Assembly: GCA_016712525.1 (NCBI GenBank)
Contig: JADJQX010000007.1
Location: 310,001 to 374,000, forward strand
DNA length: 64,000 nt
Direction: 5' to 3'
Source of the DNA: Myxococcales bacterium
Lineage (GTDB): Bacteria; Myxococcota_A; Polyangia; Polyangiales; Polyangiaceae
In this document: positions 23,419 to 31,954 of the stretch, piece by piece
Numbering within the stretch: the first letter of the stretch is position 1
Layout of the letters: the number at the start of each line of letters is the position of its first letter
Position numbers and translations under genes: made by a program
The notes under the pieces: model-generated
Database searches by the model: none
The model's input: only the letters and a program-made list of their open reading frames with translations
What the model was told of the DNA's origin: nothing

Positions 23419-24736
23419 CGTTCGGCTGCGCGAGGTGCTCGGCGACCACGTCGACGTCGGCCGGGAGCTCGGTCGGGCGGTTCGGCGCGCGCACGTTGAC
23501 CCCCTCGGGCAGCGTGCCCTCGTGGGTACCGACCTTGAGCTCGGTGAACTTGAGGCCGCTGGCGGTCGAGACGACGACGACGCGGTCGTGCTCGCGGATG
23601 ACGCCGCGCTCGCGTAGCTTTCGCGTCGCGACCAGCGCGACGGCGGTGTGAGGGCAGACGTAGAGCCCGGTCGTGTCGGCGTCGAACGCGGCGTGGGCGA
23701 TCTCGGCCTCGGTCGCGTCCTCGGCGATGCCGTTCATCGCCTCCATGGCGCGCATCGCCCGAGGCGCGCTCACCGGAGCCCCGATGCGAATCGCGGTCGC
23801 GAGCGTGTCGCCTGCGCGGAGATTCTCGACGACGCCCTTGCCCTCGCGGTACGCACGGACGAGCGGGTTCGCGGCGGCGGCCTGGGCGACGACGAGCCGG
23901 GGCATGCGCGCGACGAGCCCTAGCCGAACGAGCATGCCGAAGCCGGCGTGGAGGGCCGAGGCGTTCCCGAGGTTCCCGCTCGGGAGCACCACGAAGTCGG
24001 GCACGTCCCAGCCGAGCTGGCGCGCGATCTCGAGGGCGACCGTCTTTTGGCCCTCGATGCGCAAGGGGTTCATGCTGTTCGCGAGGTAGACGAGGCGCCG
24101 CCGCGAGAGCTCCTTGACGATGGTCATGCAGCCGTCGAAGTCGGTGGCGAGGGCGAGCACCCTCGCGCCGTGCGCGAGGGGTTGGACGAGCTGCGCGGTC
24201 GAGATTTTCCCTCTCGGCAGCAGCACGACGACCGGGATGCCGGCGGCCGCCCCGTAGGCCGCGAGGGCCGCCGACGTGTCGCCGGTGCTCGCGCAGGCGA
24301 GGGCCGTCACGGACAGCTCGCCCTTCGCCCGGGCGTCCGCGACGGCGCTCACGAGGGCGGTCATGCCGAGGTCCTTGAACGAGCCCGTGTGCGAGGTGCC
24401 GCACTGCTTCACGTAGAGCTCGGGCACCCCGATGCGCTTGCCGTAGCGCGCGGCGTGCGTGAGGGGCGACTTGCCCTCTCCGAGCGTCACGACGTTCTCG
24501 GTGGCGACGCCGGGCAAGACCCACTCGCGGAAGCCCCAGACCCCGGACCCATCGAGCCCGAGCCCTCGGCCCGCGCGGGCGTCGAACGTGGCCTTCCAGT
24601 CCTCGTGTGCGGCGAGCGCGCCCTCGTCGTGCACGACCTCGAGCAGCCCCCCGCACGTGGGGCACACGGGCTCCGCGAGCGAGAGCGGGTGGACGCCGGC
24701 GCAACCGGAGAAGCAGCGAAACGATGCGGAGTACAC
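23402..24736 (-). CDS. thrC: Threonine synthase
   Basis: The 444-residue PLP enzyme of fold type II converts O-phosphohomoserine to threonine. The N-terminus has a Cys4 rubredoxin-like knuckle (Cys8, Cys12, Cys25, Cys28). The PLP lysine is Lys121 in HTGSFKDLGM, the phosphate-binding ACASTGDTSAALAAY block follows, and LPSGNLGNASALHAGFGM and VVSTASGLKF are also present. This is the class with an N-terminal metal-knuckle extension common in archaea and many bacteria. GTG 24736 is the start that keeps the Cys4 motif. The 3' end overlaps the lipoprotein gene on the other strand. Confidence 0.94.
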   Translation of the reverse strand: MYSASFRCFSGCAGVHPLSLAEPVCPTCGGLLEVVHDEGALAAHEDWKATFDARAGRGLGLDGSGVWGFREWVLPGVATENVVTLGEGKSPLTHAARYGKRIGVPELYVKQCGTSHTGSFKDLGMTALVSAVADARAKGELSVTALACASTGDTSAALAAYGAAAGIPVVVLLPRGKISTAQLVQPLAHGARVLALATDFDGCMTIVKELSRRRLVYLANSMNPLRIEGQKTVALEIARQLGWDVPDFVVLPSGNLGNASALHAGFGMLVRLGLVARMPRLVVAQAAAANPLVRAYREGKGVVENLRAGDTLATAIRIGAPVSAPRAMRAMEAMNGIAEDATEAEIAHAAFDADTTGLYVCPHTAVALVATRKLRERGVIREHDRVVVVSTASGLKFTELKVGTHEGTLPEGVNVRAPNRPTELPADVDVVAEHLAQPNVSQNP

Positions 24737-24754
24737 CTGACTACCTCGCGTGGA

Positions 24755-25858
24755 TCAGCCCGGGACGCAGCGGAGCACTCGAGGCCCCGGCGAGGGCGCG
24801 GCGGGCAAACAGCGGAGCGGGGCGGGGCAGTCGGAGTCGCGGTTGCAGAGGTCGCGGCACACGTTCCCGGGGCCGGCATCGGGCTGGCCGTCGACGCGAG
24901 GCTCGCACTGGGTGCTCTTGCAGTCTTGGTAGGTCGTGCAGGTCGTTCCTGCGTCGGCGCGAGTGCCCTCACCGTCGCAAACGTGGATCGGCCGCGTGTC
25001 CGTAGAGCTACGCGGGAGCCACACACACGCCTGCGTCGCGGGGCAGTCTTTCGTGGCGGCGCAGTGCTGGACGCACTGGGTGCTGTCGTAGCAGAGGTTC
25101 GACTTGCACTGGCTGTCGGTGGTGCAGGCCGTGCCGGGGTTACGGAGCGTGCCTCGCTCGTCCGTGCAGACGAAGCCGAGGTACTTACCGGAGACGCTCG
25201 TGAGCGCGCAGACGCTGTCGGTGGCGCAGTCGTTCTGGCTGCAGCAGTTGTCGACGCAGCGCTTGACCCCGCCGTCGGTGACGTCGCCGCAGAGGCCGCT
25301 GCGGCACTCGGCGTTGGTCGCGCACGTGACGCCGCCGGCCTTGCCTCCGGCCGCCGGGACCTCGCGTTCGGGGAGCACCTTGGAGGCCGACACGCAGTAG
25401 CTCCCTCCGGTGCCCGTGTTGAGGCACACGAAGCCGCGGTCGCAGTCGTTCGAGGTGCAACAGATCTTGGTGCACACGCTGCCGCCGTTCGCCTCGAACG
25501 CGGGCAGGCTCATGATGCTATCGGTGCCGCAGAGGCCGCTCACGCAGTCCTTGTTGACGCTGCATCGGCTCCCGAGCTGCCCGGACGTGTTGCCGTCGGA
25601 CGCGTCACGGACGTCGACTCCGCCGTCGAGGTCGGTCGGCGCGTCGGGGGGGAAGGCGACATCGGGATCGGCCGCCGTGTCGACCGAGCTGCCCGAGACG
25701 CAGACGCCGCCGGAACAGAACTGGCCGGACGGGCAGGCGCCCGCTTTGCCCTCTTCGCACGAGAACGGCGGAGGGTCGCTCCCGACGATGAGCTGGCAAC
25801 CGAAGGCGGTCACGAGGAGACCCGCCATGGCGCCGACGGTCAGGAATCGCGCGTTCAT
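24755..25858 (-). CDS. Cys-rich repeat lipoprotein
   Basis: The 367-residue protein has a signal peptide and lipobox AFGC (Cys21). It then carries a series of short disulfide-type modules, each with a pattern like C-x5-C-x-S-x-L-C followed by CxxxCCxxNDC (for example TDSQCKSNLCYDSTQC). This resembles the Dickkopf/Cys-rich repeat proteins frequent in Polyangiales outer envelopes. A DxDxD-rich stretch near 60-90 may bind calcium. The gene overlaps the upstream TPR gene by ATGA (25855-25858), so the two are made together. Ligand and role are unknown. Confidence 0.75.
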   Translation of the reverse strand: MNARFLTVGAMAGLLVTAFGCQLIVGSDPPPFSCEEGKAGACPSGQFCSGGVCVSGSSVDTAADPDVAFPPDAPTDLDGGVDVRDASDGNTSGQLGSRCSVNKDCVSGLCGTDSIMSLPAFEANGGSVCTKICCTSNDCDRGFVCLNTGTGGSYCVSASKVLPEREVPAAGGKAGGVTCATNAECRSGLCGDVTDGGVKRCVDNCCSQNDCATDSVCALTSVSGKYLGFVCTDERGTLRNPGTACTTDSQCKSNLCYDSTQCVQHCAATKDCPATQACVWLPRSSTDTRPIHVCDGEGTRADAGTTCTTYQDCKSTQCEPRVDGQPDAGPGNVCRDLCNRDSDCPAPLRCLPAAPSPGPRVLRCVPG

Positions 25859-26664
25859 TGGAACCCTCCGACCAGCACGAGCCCACCCTGGCCGGTGCCA
25901 AATGTGGGTGCAAGTGCGACCTTCTGGGGCAGGATCTTCGGGCGCGCGAAGTAGAGCACGGCGGCCGCGGCCACCCCGACGACGCCCACGGCGAAGCCGA
26001 TGTCGGACACGATCGCGGAAGTGTGGGCCGAGTCGGTCTTGGCGACCAGGTCGGCGTAGGAGCCGTCGCGACCGGTCACGAATCCCGAGGGGCGCTCGCC
26101 CATGGCCTTGAGCCCGAACACCGTGCCGACGCCGAGACCGACCACGCCGATGCCCGCGGCCGCGATCGTCGCGGCGTCGATGCGGCCCTTCGGGGGCGGG
26201 CCCTCGGGCTCCTTGGGCTTCTCGGGGACGACGATCACCTTCACCTCGGGCTCGGGCTTCTTTTGCTCGTCGAGCTGCTTCTTCGCCCCTTCGAGGCGCA
26301 AGATGATGGCGTCGGCCTTGCTGCGCTCTGCGTCGGTCACGTCGGGCATGGTGCGGTAGGCGCGGAACTGCTCGAGGGCCTCGTCGAGGAGGACGAGCTT
26401 CTCGCAGACGACGCCGAGGTTGAACACGAGCTCCTTCGACTGCGGGTCGAGCTTGCGCGCCTCGAGCAGCTCGACGCGGGCGTCCTTGTAGTTGCCCTGG
26501 CCGTAGAGCTCACGTGCCTTGCCGAAGTGTTTTTGGGCCTCCGCGTGGGCGGAGGTCTCGGGCTCGTCGGCGCGGGCCGTGCCCACGCGAGACGACGCGA
26601 TCCCCACTCCGATGAGAAGAATCCACCTCGCGACCGCGTTCCCCGACGTTCTCGCCCGATTCAT
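25855..26664 (-). CDS. TPR protein with signal peptide and two C-terminal membrane helices
   Basis: The 269-residue protein has a signal sequence (ILLIGVGIASSRVGTARA). TPR units follow (HFGKARELYGQGNYKDARVE, LEARKLDPQSKELVFNLGVV), then a charged Lys/Pro/Glu linker and two hydrophobic segments near 175-190 and 222-245. This domain order is typical of a large myxobacterial family of unknown function, often next to kinases or lipoproteins. ATG 26664 is chosen because the sequence upstream in frame is antisense to the next gene. Its divergent neighbour at 26824 leaves 159 bases for two promoters. Confidence 0.82.
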   Translation of the reverse strand: MNRARTSGNAVARWILLIGVGIASSRVGTARADEPETSAHAEAQKHFGKARELYGQGNYKDARVELLEARKLDPQSKELVFNLGVVCEKLVLLDEALEQFRAYRTMPDVTDAERSKADAIILRLEGAKKQLDEQKKPEPEVKVIVVPEKPKEPEGPPPKGRIDAATIAAAGIGVVGLGVGTVFGLKAMGERPSGFVTGRDGSYADLVAKTDSAHTSAIVSDIGFAVGVVGVAAAAVLYFARPKILPQKVALAPTFGTGQGGLVLVGGFQ

Positions 26665-26823
26665 AAGCCTTCGGGAGTGTACTCGAAACTCGCGGAGAGC
26701 GCTCGGAAAGCGCGGGAACGCCCGACCCGGCCCCACGAGGGCGGAAAGGGCCCTTGGCGAGGTCGCCTCGGGGGCCCGAGCCGGCCTCGTGTAAGCTCCG
26801 GCGGCCGGAGGCGTTCGGGGGGC

Positions 26824-27492
26824 ATGAAGGCTCTCTCGTTCTTCCGGTCCACCCTCGCGTTCGCCTCGATTTCGGCCCTCTTCGTCTCGTCCACGGCCCT
26901 CGCGGACGAGGCCGTCGTGGTCGTGGGAGGGCCGTACGCCGAGCCCCCACCCCGCGCCGTCCAGCCCATCGAGCCGCGCACCTCGTACGAGCCCCGCTAC
27001 GACCGCGACGACCTCTACGAGCGAAGGCGGTCTCCCGTGCGGGTCGCGCTCGGGCCGTCGTTCCTCACCACTGGGCAAGGGCTCGGGGTCGGGCTCGGCG
27101 TCGGCCTCGAGCTCGGCTCGGGCATGGTCGGCGGGCGGCTCGGCGCTGCCTGGCTCCGCGGCGAGGGCACGAAGAACGGCGTCCTCACGCCCACGGGGGA
27201 CTCGGTCGGTCACTACGTGGGGGAGCTCACGTTCGACGTCGTGAAGCGCGGGCCGTTCCACCCCGTGTTCGGTGTGGGTGCAGGTATCTTGCACGTATCG
27301 CGGCCGGACGTGAACGGCGTCGTTGCCGTCGGTACGGCGCGCGCGTCGCTCGAGTATTTCACGCCTATCGAGGAGGCCGACCTCCGCCTCGGCCTCGACG
27401 CGACCGTGGGGCTCGCCGGCCCCGGCGCGGAGGCCCTGAAGGACGTGAAGGCCTACGGCCTCTTCGGGCTGCACGCGGCCCTGGGTTTCTGA
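26824..27492 (+). CDS. Secreted, probable outer-membrane beta-barrel protein
   Basis: The 222-residue protein has a clear signal peptide (ASISALFVSSTALA) and a Pro/Arg/Tyr-rich segment. Then come alternating amphipathic strands (VGLGVGLELGSGMVGGRLGAAW, GELTFDVVKRGPFHPVFGVGAGI) ending in a terminal aromatic residue (Phe), as in small outer-membrane barrels. No enzymatic motif is seen. Start ATG 26824 follows a GGGGGG Shine-Dalgarno. proA begins 146 bases later, so it may not share a transcript with it. Confidence 0.72.
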   Translation: MKALSFFRSTLAFASISALFVSSTALADEAVVVVGGPYAEPPPRAVQPIEPRTSYEPRYDRDDLYERRRSPVRVALGPSFLTTGQGLGVGLGVGLELGSGMVGGRLGAAWLRGEGTKNGVLTPTGDSVGHYVGELTFDVVKRGPFHPVFGVGAGILHVSRPDVNGVVAVGTARASLEYFTPIEEADLRLGLDATVGLAGPGAEALKDVKAYGLFGLHAALGF

Positions 27493-27638
27493 GGCGGCGC
27501 GGGCCGGGCGTGGGTCGCTCGGGCGCGCCGCGTGGTCGGGGGGGAGAGGCTGCGGGGGCGAGGCCCTCGAATCGCGCGCCTCCGCGGCCTCTCTCCCCCG
27601 ATTGCGCGACGTTCTCGGTTTCGGTAGTGCACCCTTCC

Positions 27639-28904
27639 ATGTCCACGCCCTCCCTCGAGACCGAGATCCGCGACATGTGCCTCCGCGCCCGGAGGGCGGC
27701 GCGAAAGCTCGCCCCCCGCGACACGGCCGTGAAGAACGCAGCCCTCTCGCGGATCTCCGCGCGCCTCCGGGAGGGCGCCTCCGCCGTCGTCGACGCGAAC
27801 GCGCGCGACATGGAAGCGGCCCGAGAAAAGGGAATCTCCGGTGCCATGCTCGACCGGCTCCGGCTCGACGCGGGGCGAGTGGAGGCGATCGCGGCCAGCG
27901 TCGACGAGGTGCGCGGCCTCCCCGACCCGGTGGGCGAGCTCGTGTCCGAGGTCGTGCGCCCGAACGGTCTCCGTGTGCGCCGGGTGCGTGTGCCCCTCGG
28001 TGTGGTGGCCATGGTCTACGAGGCTCGCCCGAACGTGACCGTCGAGGCGAGCGCCCTCTGCCTGAAGGCGGGAGACGCGATCGTCCTCCGCGGCGGCTCC
28101 GAGGCCATCCACTCGAACCGCGCCCTCCTCGAGCACGTGCGCGGAGGCCTCGCCGACGTGGGCCTCCCGGAGGACGCCGCGAGCCTCGTGCCGTTCACCG
28201 ATCGTGACGCCGTGCGGGTCCTCGTGCAGCAGACCGAGACGGTCGATCTCGCGATCCCCCGCGGGGGCGAGGCGCTCATTCGGTTCGTGACGGAGCATGC
28301 GCGTGTCCCCGTCGTCCAGCACTACAAGGGTGTGTGTCACGCCTACCTCGACGGTGGATGTGATCTCGACAAGGCGATCGCCATCGTCGAAAACGGGAAG
28401 CTCCAGCGCCCGGGGGTTTGCAACGCCCTCGAGTGCCTCCTCGTGGACGCGGGCGACGCCGCTCGCCTCTTGCCCCCGATCGCCACGCGTCTCCTCGCGG
28501 CGGGCTGCGAGCTCCGTGGCGACGAACGTGCACGCGCGCTCGTGCCGGAGATGCGCGCGGCCGCGCCGGAAGACTTCGGCGCCGAGTTCCTGGATCGTGT
28601 CCTCGCCGTGCGCGTGGTCGATGGCCTCGACGGGGCCCTCGCCCACATCGCCGAGTACGGCTCGGGCCACACCGAGGCCATCGTGACCCGGGACGAAGCC
28701 CACGCCGCGCGGTTCCGGAGCGAGGTCGACGCGGCGTGTGTCGCCGTGAACGCCTCGACGCGCTTCCACGACGGAGGGCAAATGGGCCTCGGCGCCGAGA
28801 TCGGCATCGCGACGAGCAGGCTCCACTGGCGCGGGCCGATGGGGCTCGAGTCGCTCACGACCATGAAGTGGATTCTCGACGGCGACGGTCACGTCCGTGG
28901 TTGA
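27639..28904 (+). CDS. proA: Glutamate-5-semialdehyde dehydrogenase
   Basis: The 421-residue protein is an aldehyde dehydrogenase of the ProA group, reducing gamma-glutamyl phosphate to glutamate semialdehyde with NADPH in proline synthesis. Diagnostic blocks are VPLGVVAMVYEARPNVT, LKAGDAIVLRGGSEA, the catalytic Cys261 in QRPGVCNALE, and NASTRFHDGGQMGLGAEIG near the end. Length is normal (about 415-420). ATG 27639 is used; the frame runs open far upstream but only over another gene. The usual partner proB is not adjacent; rsfS follows after 82 bases. Confidence 0.96.
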   Translation: MSTPSLETEIRDMCLRARRAARKLAPRDTAVKNAALSRISARLREGASAVVDANARDMEAAREKGISGAMLDRLRLDAGRVEAIAASVDEVRGLPDPVGELVSEVVRPNGLRVRRVRVPLGVVAMVYEARPNVTVEASALCLKAGDAIVLRGGSEAIHSNRALLEHVRGGLADVGLPEDAASLVPFTDRDAVRVLVQQTETVDLAIPRGGEALIRFVTEHARVPVVQHYKGVCHAYLDGGCDLDKAIAIVENGKLQRPGVCNALECLLVDAGDAARLLPPIATRLLAAGCELRGDERARALVPEMRAAAPEDFGAEFLDRVLAVRVVDGLDGALAHIAEYGSGHTEAIVTRDEAHAARFRSEVDAACVAVNASTRFHDGGQMGLGAEIGIATSRLHWRGPMGLESLTTMKWILDGDGHVRG

Positions 28905-28971
28905 CGCGCGCCGAGCTTTGACCGCAGGATTCGCGCGAGCGGCGCGCGGGTAAGACCCGCCTCCGCCCGCG

Positions 28972-28979
28972 AAGGAGAG
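28972..28979 (+). promoter_or_regulatory. Shine-Dalgarno sequence that fixes the TTG start of rsfS
   Basis: AAGGAGAG ends 7 bases before TTG 28987. It is the only strong ribosome site in the gap and supports the long basic N-terminal extension as translated. Confidence 0.65.
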
Positions 28980-28986
28980 TACGGTT

Positions 28987-29646
28987 TTGGCGTCCACGAA
29001 AAAGCCCGCGAAGGCGAAAGAGACCGAGGATACGCGCGAGACGACGAGCGCGACGAAGCGCGAGGTCCCGAAGCCCCGCGCGACGCGCCCGAAGCTGCGC
29101 TCGTCCCACGGCGCGCAGGTGCCCGCGAAGAAGACCACCCGCACGGCCTCCAAGGCCGCGCCCGCGGCGGCCCCGAGGTCCCGCACGACCCGCGCCCCGA
29201 TGCCCACGCCGAAGGTCGCGTCGGATGCGCCGCCGAAGAGCAAGCGAAGCCGCGTCACGCCGCCTCCCGCGCAAGGCCAGGGCTCGCTCGCGAGCGACGC
29301 GGCGCGCGAGGTCGCCGTCGCGATCGCCGTGGCGGCCCTCGACAAGAAGGCGCACGCGCTCGAGATCCTCGATGTGGCAGGGAAGGTCGACTACGCGGAC
29401 TTTTTGGTGCTCATGTCCGGAAAGAGCGATCGTCAGGTCGCCGCCCTCGCGCAAGGCATCGAAGAGGCGCTCCGAAAGAAGGGAAAACGCGCCCTCTCGG
29501 TCGAAGGCCTCCCCCACGCGATCTGGGTCCTCATGGACTTCGGCGACGTCGTCGTGCACGTCTTCCAGGAAGACTCGCGCCAGCTCTACGACCTCGACGG
29601 TCTCTGGATGGACGCGAAGCGTATCCCGCTCCCGGCCGACGCCTGA
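28987..29646 (+). CDS. rsfS: Ribosomal silencing factor RsfS with a long basic N-terminal extension
   Basis: The C-terminal 115 residues (about 104-219) match RsfS/Iojap, which binds ribosomal protein uL14 and blocks 30S-50S joining in starvation. Blocks include VAGKVDYADFLVLMSGKSDRQ, EGLPHAIWVLMDFGDVVVHVF and YDLDGLW. Most RsfS proteins are 105-130 residues long, so the first 103 residues are an addition rich in Lys, Ala, Pro, Arg and Thr and likely disordered. It could bind RNA or the ribosome. A good Shine-Dalgarno before TTG 28987 argues for its translation. In many bacteria the order is proA-nadD-rsfS; nadD is missing here. Confidence 0.92.
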   Translation: MASTKKPAKAKETEDTRETTSATKREVPKPRATRPKLRSSHGAQVPAKKTTRTASKAAPAAAPRSRTTRAPMPTPKVASDAPPKSKRSRVTPPPAQGQGSLASDAAREVAVAIAVAALDKKAHALEILDVAGKVDYADFLVLMSGKSDRQVAALAQGIEEALRKKGKRALSVEGLPHAIWVLMDFGDVVVHVFQEDSRQLYDLDGLWMDAKRIPLPADA

Positions 29647-29681
29647 GCGCACGTCCCGTCGCGTGAGCGACGAAATAAACG

Positions 29682-29712
29682 GAGGGCCGAGGAGCGATGT
29701 CTCCCGGCCCTC
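29682..29712. terminator. Bidirectional terminator between rsfS and the glutathione peroxidase gene
   Basis: Outer arms GAGGGCCG/CGGCCCTC (8 bp) and inner arms GGAG/CTCC, separated by one bulged A, enclose a CGATGT loop. On the plus strand GTTTCG follows. It sits between two convergent stops, 36 bases after rsfS. Confidence 0.7.
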
Positions 29713-29731
29713 GTTTCGTGCCTAGAGGACC

Positions 29732-30436
29732 TCAGCGGCGGGCGAGGGCCGCCTCGATGTCGGCGACGATCTCGGGCGACTCGGGCAAATCGCCGTTCAG
29801 GTAGCGCTTCACGGCCTTCCCGTCGCGGCCTACGAGGAACTTGGCGAAGTTCCAGTCGATGTCGCCAGCGAACTCGGGCCCCTGCGACTTCAGCCACTTG
29901 TAGATGGGGTGCGCGTTCGGCCCGTTCGTCTCGATCTTCTCGTACATCGGGAACTCGACGCCGTAGGTCTTCTCGCAGAAGTCCTTGATGTCTTGGCCCG
30001 TGCCCGGCTCCTGCTCGCCGAACTCGTTCGAGGGGAAGCCGAGCACGACGAGCCCCTGGGGGCCGTACTTTTTGTAGAGGTTCTGGAGACCCTCGTATTG
30101 TGGGGTGTTTCCGCAGTACGAAGCCACGTTCACGATGAGCATGACCTTGCCGCGGTACTCGCACATCGACTGATTGCGGCTGAGGATGAGCGTGTTCGCC
30201 GAGAGGGCGTAGAGCTCGTCGGGCTTGGCGGGCGGGTTGCACGCGGGCGGGGGCGGCTCCGGCGTCGTGCTCCCGGTGGGGGCGGTGGTCCCGGTGGGCG
30301 TGGCGGTCGGGGCCGGCGTGCTCGGCGCACTGGTCGCGCTCGGCGCCGGGCTCGGAGAAGGGCCCTCCGTGGCCGAAGAGCAAGCGACCGCGGCGACGAT
30401 GGCAGAGAGGGCACAGAACACGACACGCTTGCTCAT
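29732..30436 (-). CDS. Glutathione peroxidase-family thiol peroxidase, lipoprotein
   Basis: The 234-residue protein has a lipobox AVAC (Cys19) and a Pro/Ser/Thr linker. A GPx domain from about residue 75 follows. The peroxidatic cysteine is Cys108 in VASYCGNTPQYEGL, in place of selenocysteine. FPSNEFGEQEPGT and the WNFAKFLV motif (catalytic Asn/Trp) follow. It probably reduces lipid or hydrogen peroxide at the membrane surface using thioredoxin-like donors, as most bacterial GPx enzymes do. A Cys in the middle part (KDFCEKTYGV) could be the resolving Cys. The lipoprotein form is less common than the cytoplasmic one. Confidence 0.9.
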   Translation of the reverse strand: MSKRVVFCALSAIVAAVACSSATEGPSPSPAPSATSAPSTPAPTATPTGTTAPTGSTTPEPPPPACNPPAKPDELYALSANTLILSRNQSMCEYRGKVMLIVNVASYCGNTPQYEGLQNLYKKYGPQGLVVLGFPSNEFGEQEPGTGQDIKDFCEKTYGVEFPMYEKIETNGPNAHPIYKWLKSQGPEFAGDIDWNFAKFLVGRDGKAVKRYLNGDLPESPEIVADIEAALARR

Positions 30437-30550
30437 GAGGGCTCCCTTTCGAGGACGCGGGCCGTCGCCGTGGTCGCGACGATGGCACCGGCTCCGTCCC
30501 TACGAAGCGTAGAGGCCTTCGGATCGGGGAGCAACGCACGTCGGCGTGGG

Positions 30551-30596
30551 CGACGAGGTGGCCAAGTCACCCCCGAAAATGACCGGGCCACCGTCG
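30551..30596. repeat. Long imperfect inverted repeat (structured RNA or terminator candidate)
   Basis: Arms CGAC-GGTGGCC-GTCA and TGAC-GGCCACC-GTCG pair over 15 bp. A GA bulge and a symmetric AA/CG internal loop interrupt the stem around loop CCCCCGAAAA. The stem is much longer than the terminators elsewhere in the window and lies just before an A+T-rich stretch with TTTT. Confidence 0.55.
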
Positions 30597-30683
30597 GACG
30601 ACCTTGGTCTTGGTTTTAGATTAATAAAATTCGACACTTATGAGCGGCGAGGTGTTGGCATGCGGTGCGCATGAGGGGGCACC

Positions 30684-30860
30684 ATGACCCCTCGCGATTG
30701 GAACACGGTTTTTTCGGACATCCCCTCGTTCGTGCGCCCTTCGGGCCCCCCGGAAGGCGAGTCGATGCGCGCGGCGTGGTGGCGCTCCGGCGCGCACGCG
30801 ACCCAGTTTCCCGAGCGCCGAACCCGGGCGTCGCGGCGGCGCATGCGCACCGAGGACTGA
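30684..30860 (+). CDS. Possible small protein (58 residues)
   Basis: ATG 30684 lies behind GAGGGGG and opens a 58-codon frame beginning MTPRDWNTVFSDIPSF and ending in an Arg-rich tail. The N-terminal half reads like protein (aromatic residues spaced W-x4-F). An A+T-rich block upstream could supply a promoter. There is no family match I recognise and GC-rich DNA yields such frames by chance, so the call is weak. Confidence 0.3.
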   Translation: MTPRDWNTVFSDIPSFVRPSGPPEGESMRAAWWRSGAHATQFPERRTRASRRRMRTED

Positions 30861-30973
30861 TGCGAAGGGCACGGTGCGGCGCCCGAGGCCGACGACGACT
30901 CGTCGCCGGACCTCGGTCCTAGATCAACAGGCTGCTTTCGCGCAGGCAGGCGCTCACGCCCGTAGGCCGCGGG

Positions 30974-31918
30974 TCAGCCGGCCGTGCCCTCGTGGCGCTT
31001 CTTGGCCGCAAAGGCGAGGCCTTGTGCGTTCAGGGTGACGTCGAGCTCGAGTGAGCGAAGATCTCGCGCGTCGAGCTCGAGCCCCACGGCCTTCGCGTGG
31101 GCGTCGAAGAGCGTCCGGAGGTCTGCCTCGATGCGCGCCGTGACCTCCACGAGCGTGTCGAACCGGCTCGCCTCGCGGACGACGAGGGCCTCGGACGCCT
31201 CGACGAACCTCTGGACCTGTTCGGCGACGGCGGCGACCTCGGTCACGTCGCCGAAGTGCGTCGGCGAGGCCGTCCTCTCCCCGAGGGAGACGACCTTCGT
31301 GATGCTCGCGAGCGCGGCCTTCGCGTCGAAGTCGGTCGGGCTCGTGGACGCGAAGGCGAAGGTGCCCTTACGCTGCAAGTGCGGGTACACGAGGCCGAAC
31401 GTATCGCCCGTGTAGACGGTGCCGGTCGCCGCGTCGTGCAGCACCAAGTGATGCTTGGCGTGGCCTTGGGTGTGATGCGCCACGAGGACGCTGTCTCCGA
31501 GCTCGACCGACGCGCCGTCGTCGAGCGTGCGCACGCGGCCCTCGGGGATGGGCTCGATCGTGCCGTATACGCGGCGAAAGTGCTCCTCGCCGTATACGGC
31601 CGTGGCGCTCGCGACGAGCTTGTCCGGCGCGACGAGGTGACGCGCGGCCCTCGGGTGCGCGAGCAGGATCGCGTTGGGGAAAGCGGCCATCGCGGCGCTC
31701 GCGCCACCGGCGTGGTCGAGGTGGGCGTGGGTGACCGCGACGTAGCGGACGTCTTCTTTGCGAAGGCCTCGGGACTCGACCGCCCGCACGAGGTGGGGGA
31801 GGGCGTGGCTCGTGTACGTCTCGATGATGGCGCACTCGGTGCCGGCGACACGAAGGTAGGCGCCGACGTAGCCGGGTTGCGCGGGCTCGCAGTCGATGGT
31901 GTGCCGCTCGTGGATCAT
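30974..31918 (-). CDS. Metallo-beta-lactamase-fold hydrolase
   Basis: The 314-residue protein has the MBL metal motif THAHLDH (His64, His66, Asp68, His69), a later His in HHTQGHAKHH and Asp in YTGDTFG, so both zinc sites look complete. The C-terminal 110 residues are helical and specific to this subgroup. The family covers glyoxalase II, lactonases and others; the substrate cannot be fixed from sequence. No signal peptide is present, so it is cytoplasmic. Start ATG 31918. It ends beside the intergenic region described at 30437-30973, and 36 bases separate it from the upstream lipoprotein gene. Confidence 0.88.
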   Translation of the reverse strand: MIHERHTIDCEPAQPGYVGAYLRVAGTECAIIETYTSHALPHLVRAVESRGLRKEDVRYVAVTHAHLDHAGGASAAMAAFPNAILLAHPRAARHLVAPDKLVASATAVYGEEHFRRVYGTIEPIPEGRVRTLDDGASVELGDSVLVAHHTQGHAKHHLVLHDAATGTVYTGDTFGLVYPHLQRKGTFAFASTSPTDFDAKAALASITKVVSLGERTASPTHFGDVTEVAAVAEQVQRFVEASEALVVREASRFDTLVEVTARIEADLRTLFDAHAKAVGLELDARDLRSLELDVTLNAQGLAFAAKKRHEGTAG

Positions 31919-31954
31919 GAGCGCACGGTAGCAAGGGCCGGCGCGGCCGTCGCG

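Larger units (their letters stand above)
30437..30973. other. 537-base intergenic region with a long hairpin, an A+T-rich island and a possible small ORF
   Basis: This is the longest stretch without a firm gene. From left to right it holds the upstream region of the peroxidase gene, the structured element at 30551-30596, an A+T-rich run at about 30604-30640 in an otherwise very GC-rich sequence, a possible 58-codon ORF at 30684-30860, and about 110 bases with nothing recognisable before the MBL gene stop. Confidence 0.7.

Noticed and set aside
30665..30922. 85-codon frame overlapping the possible small ORF
   Set aside because: Arg/Gly/Ala-rich chance frame; the 58-codon frame at 30684 has the better ribosome site, and even that is weak.
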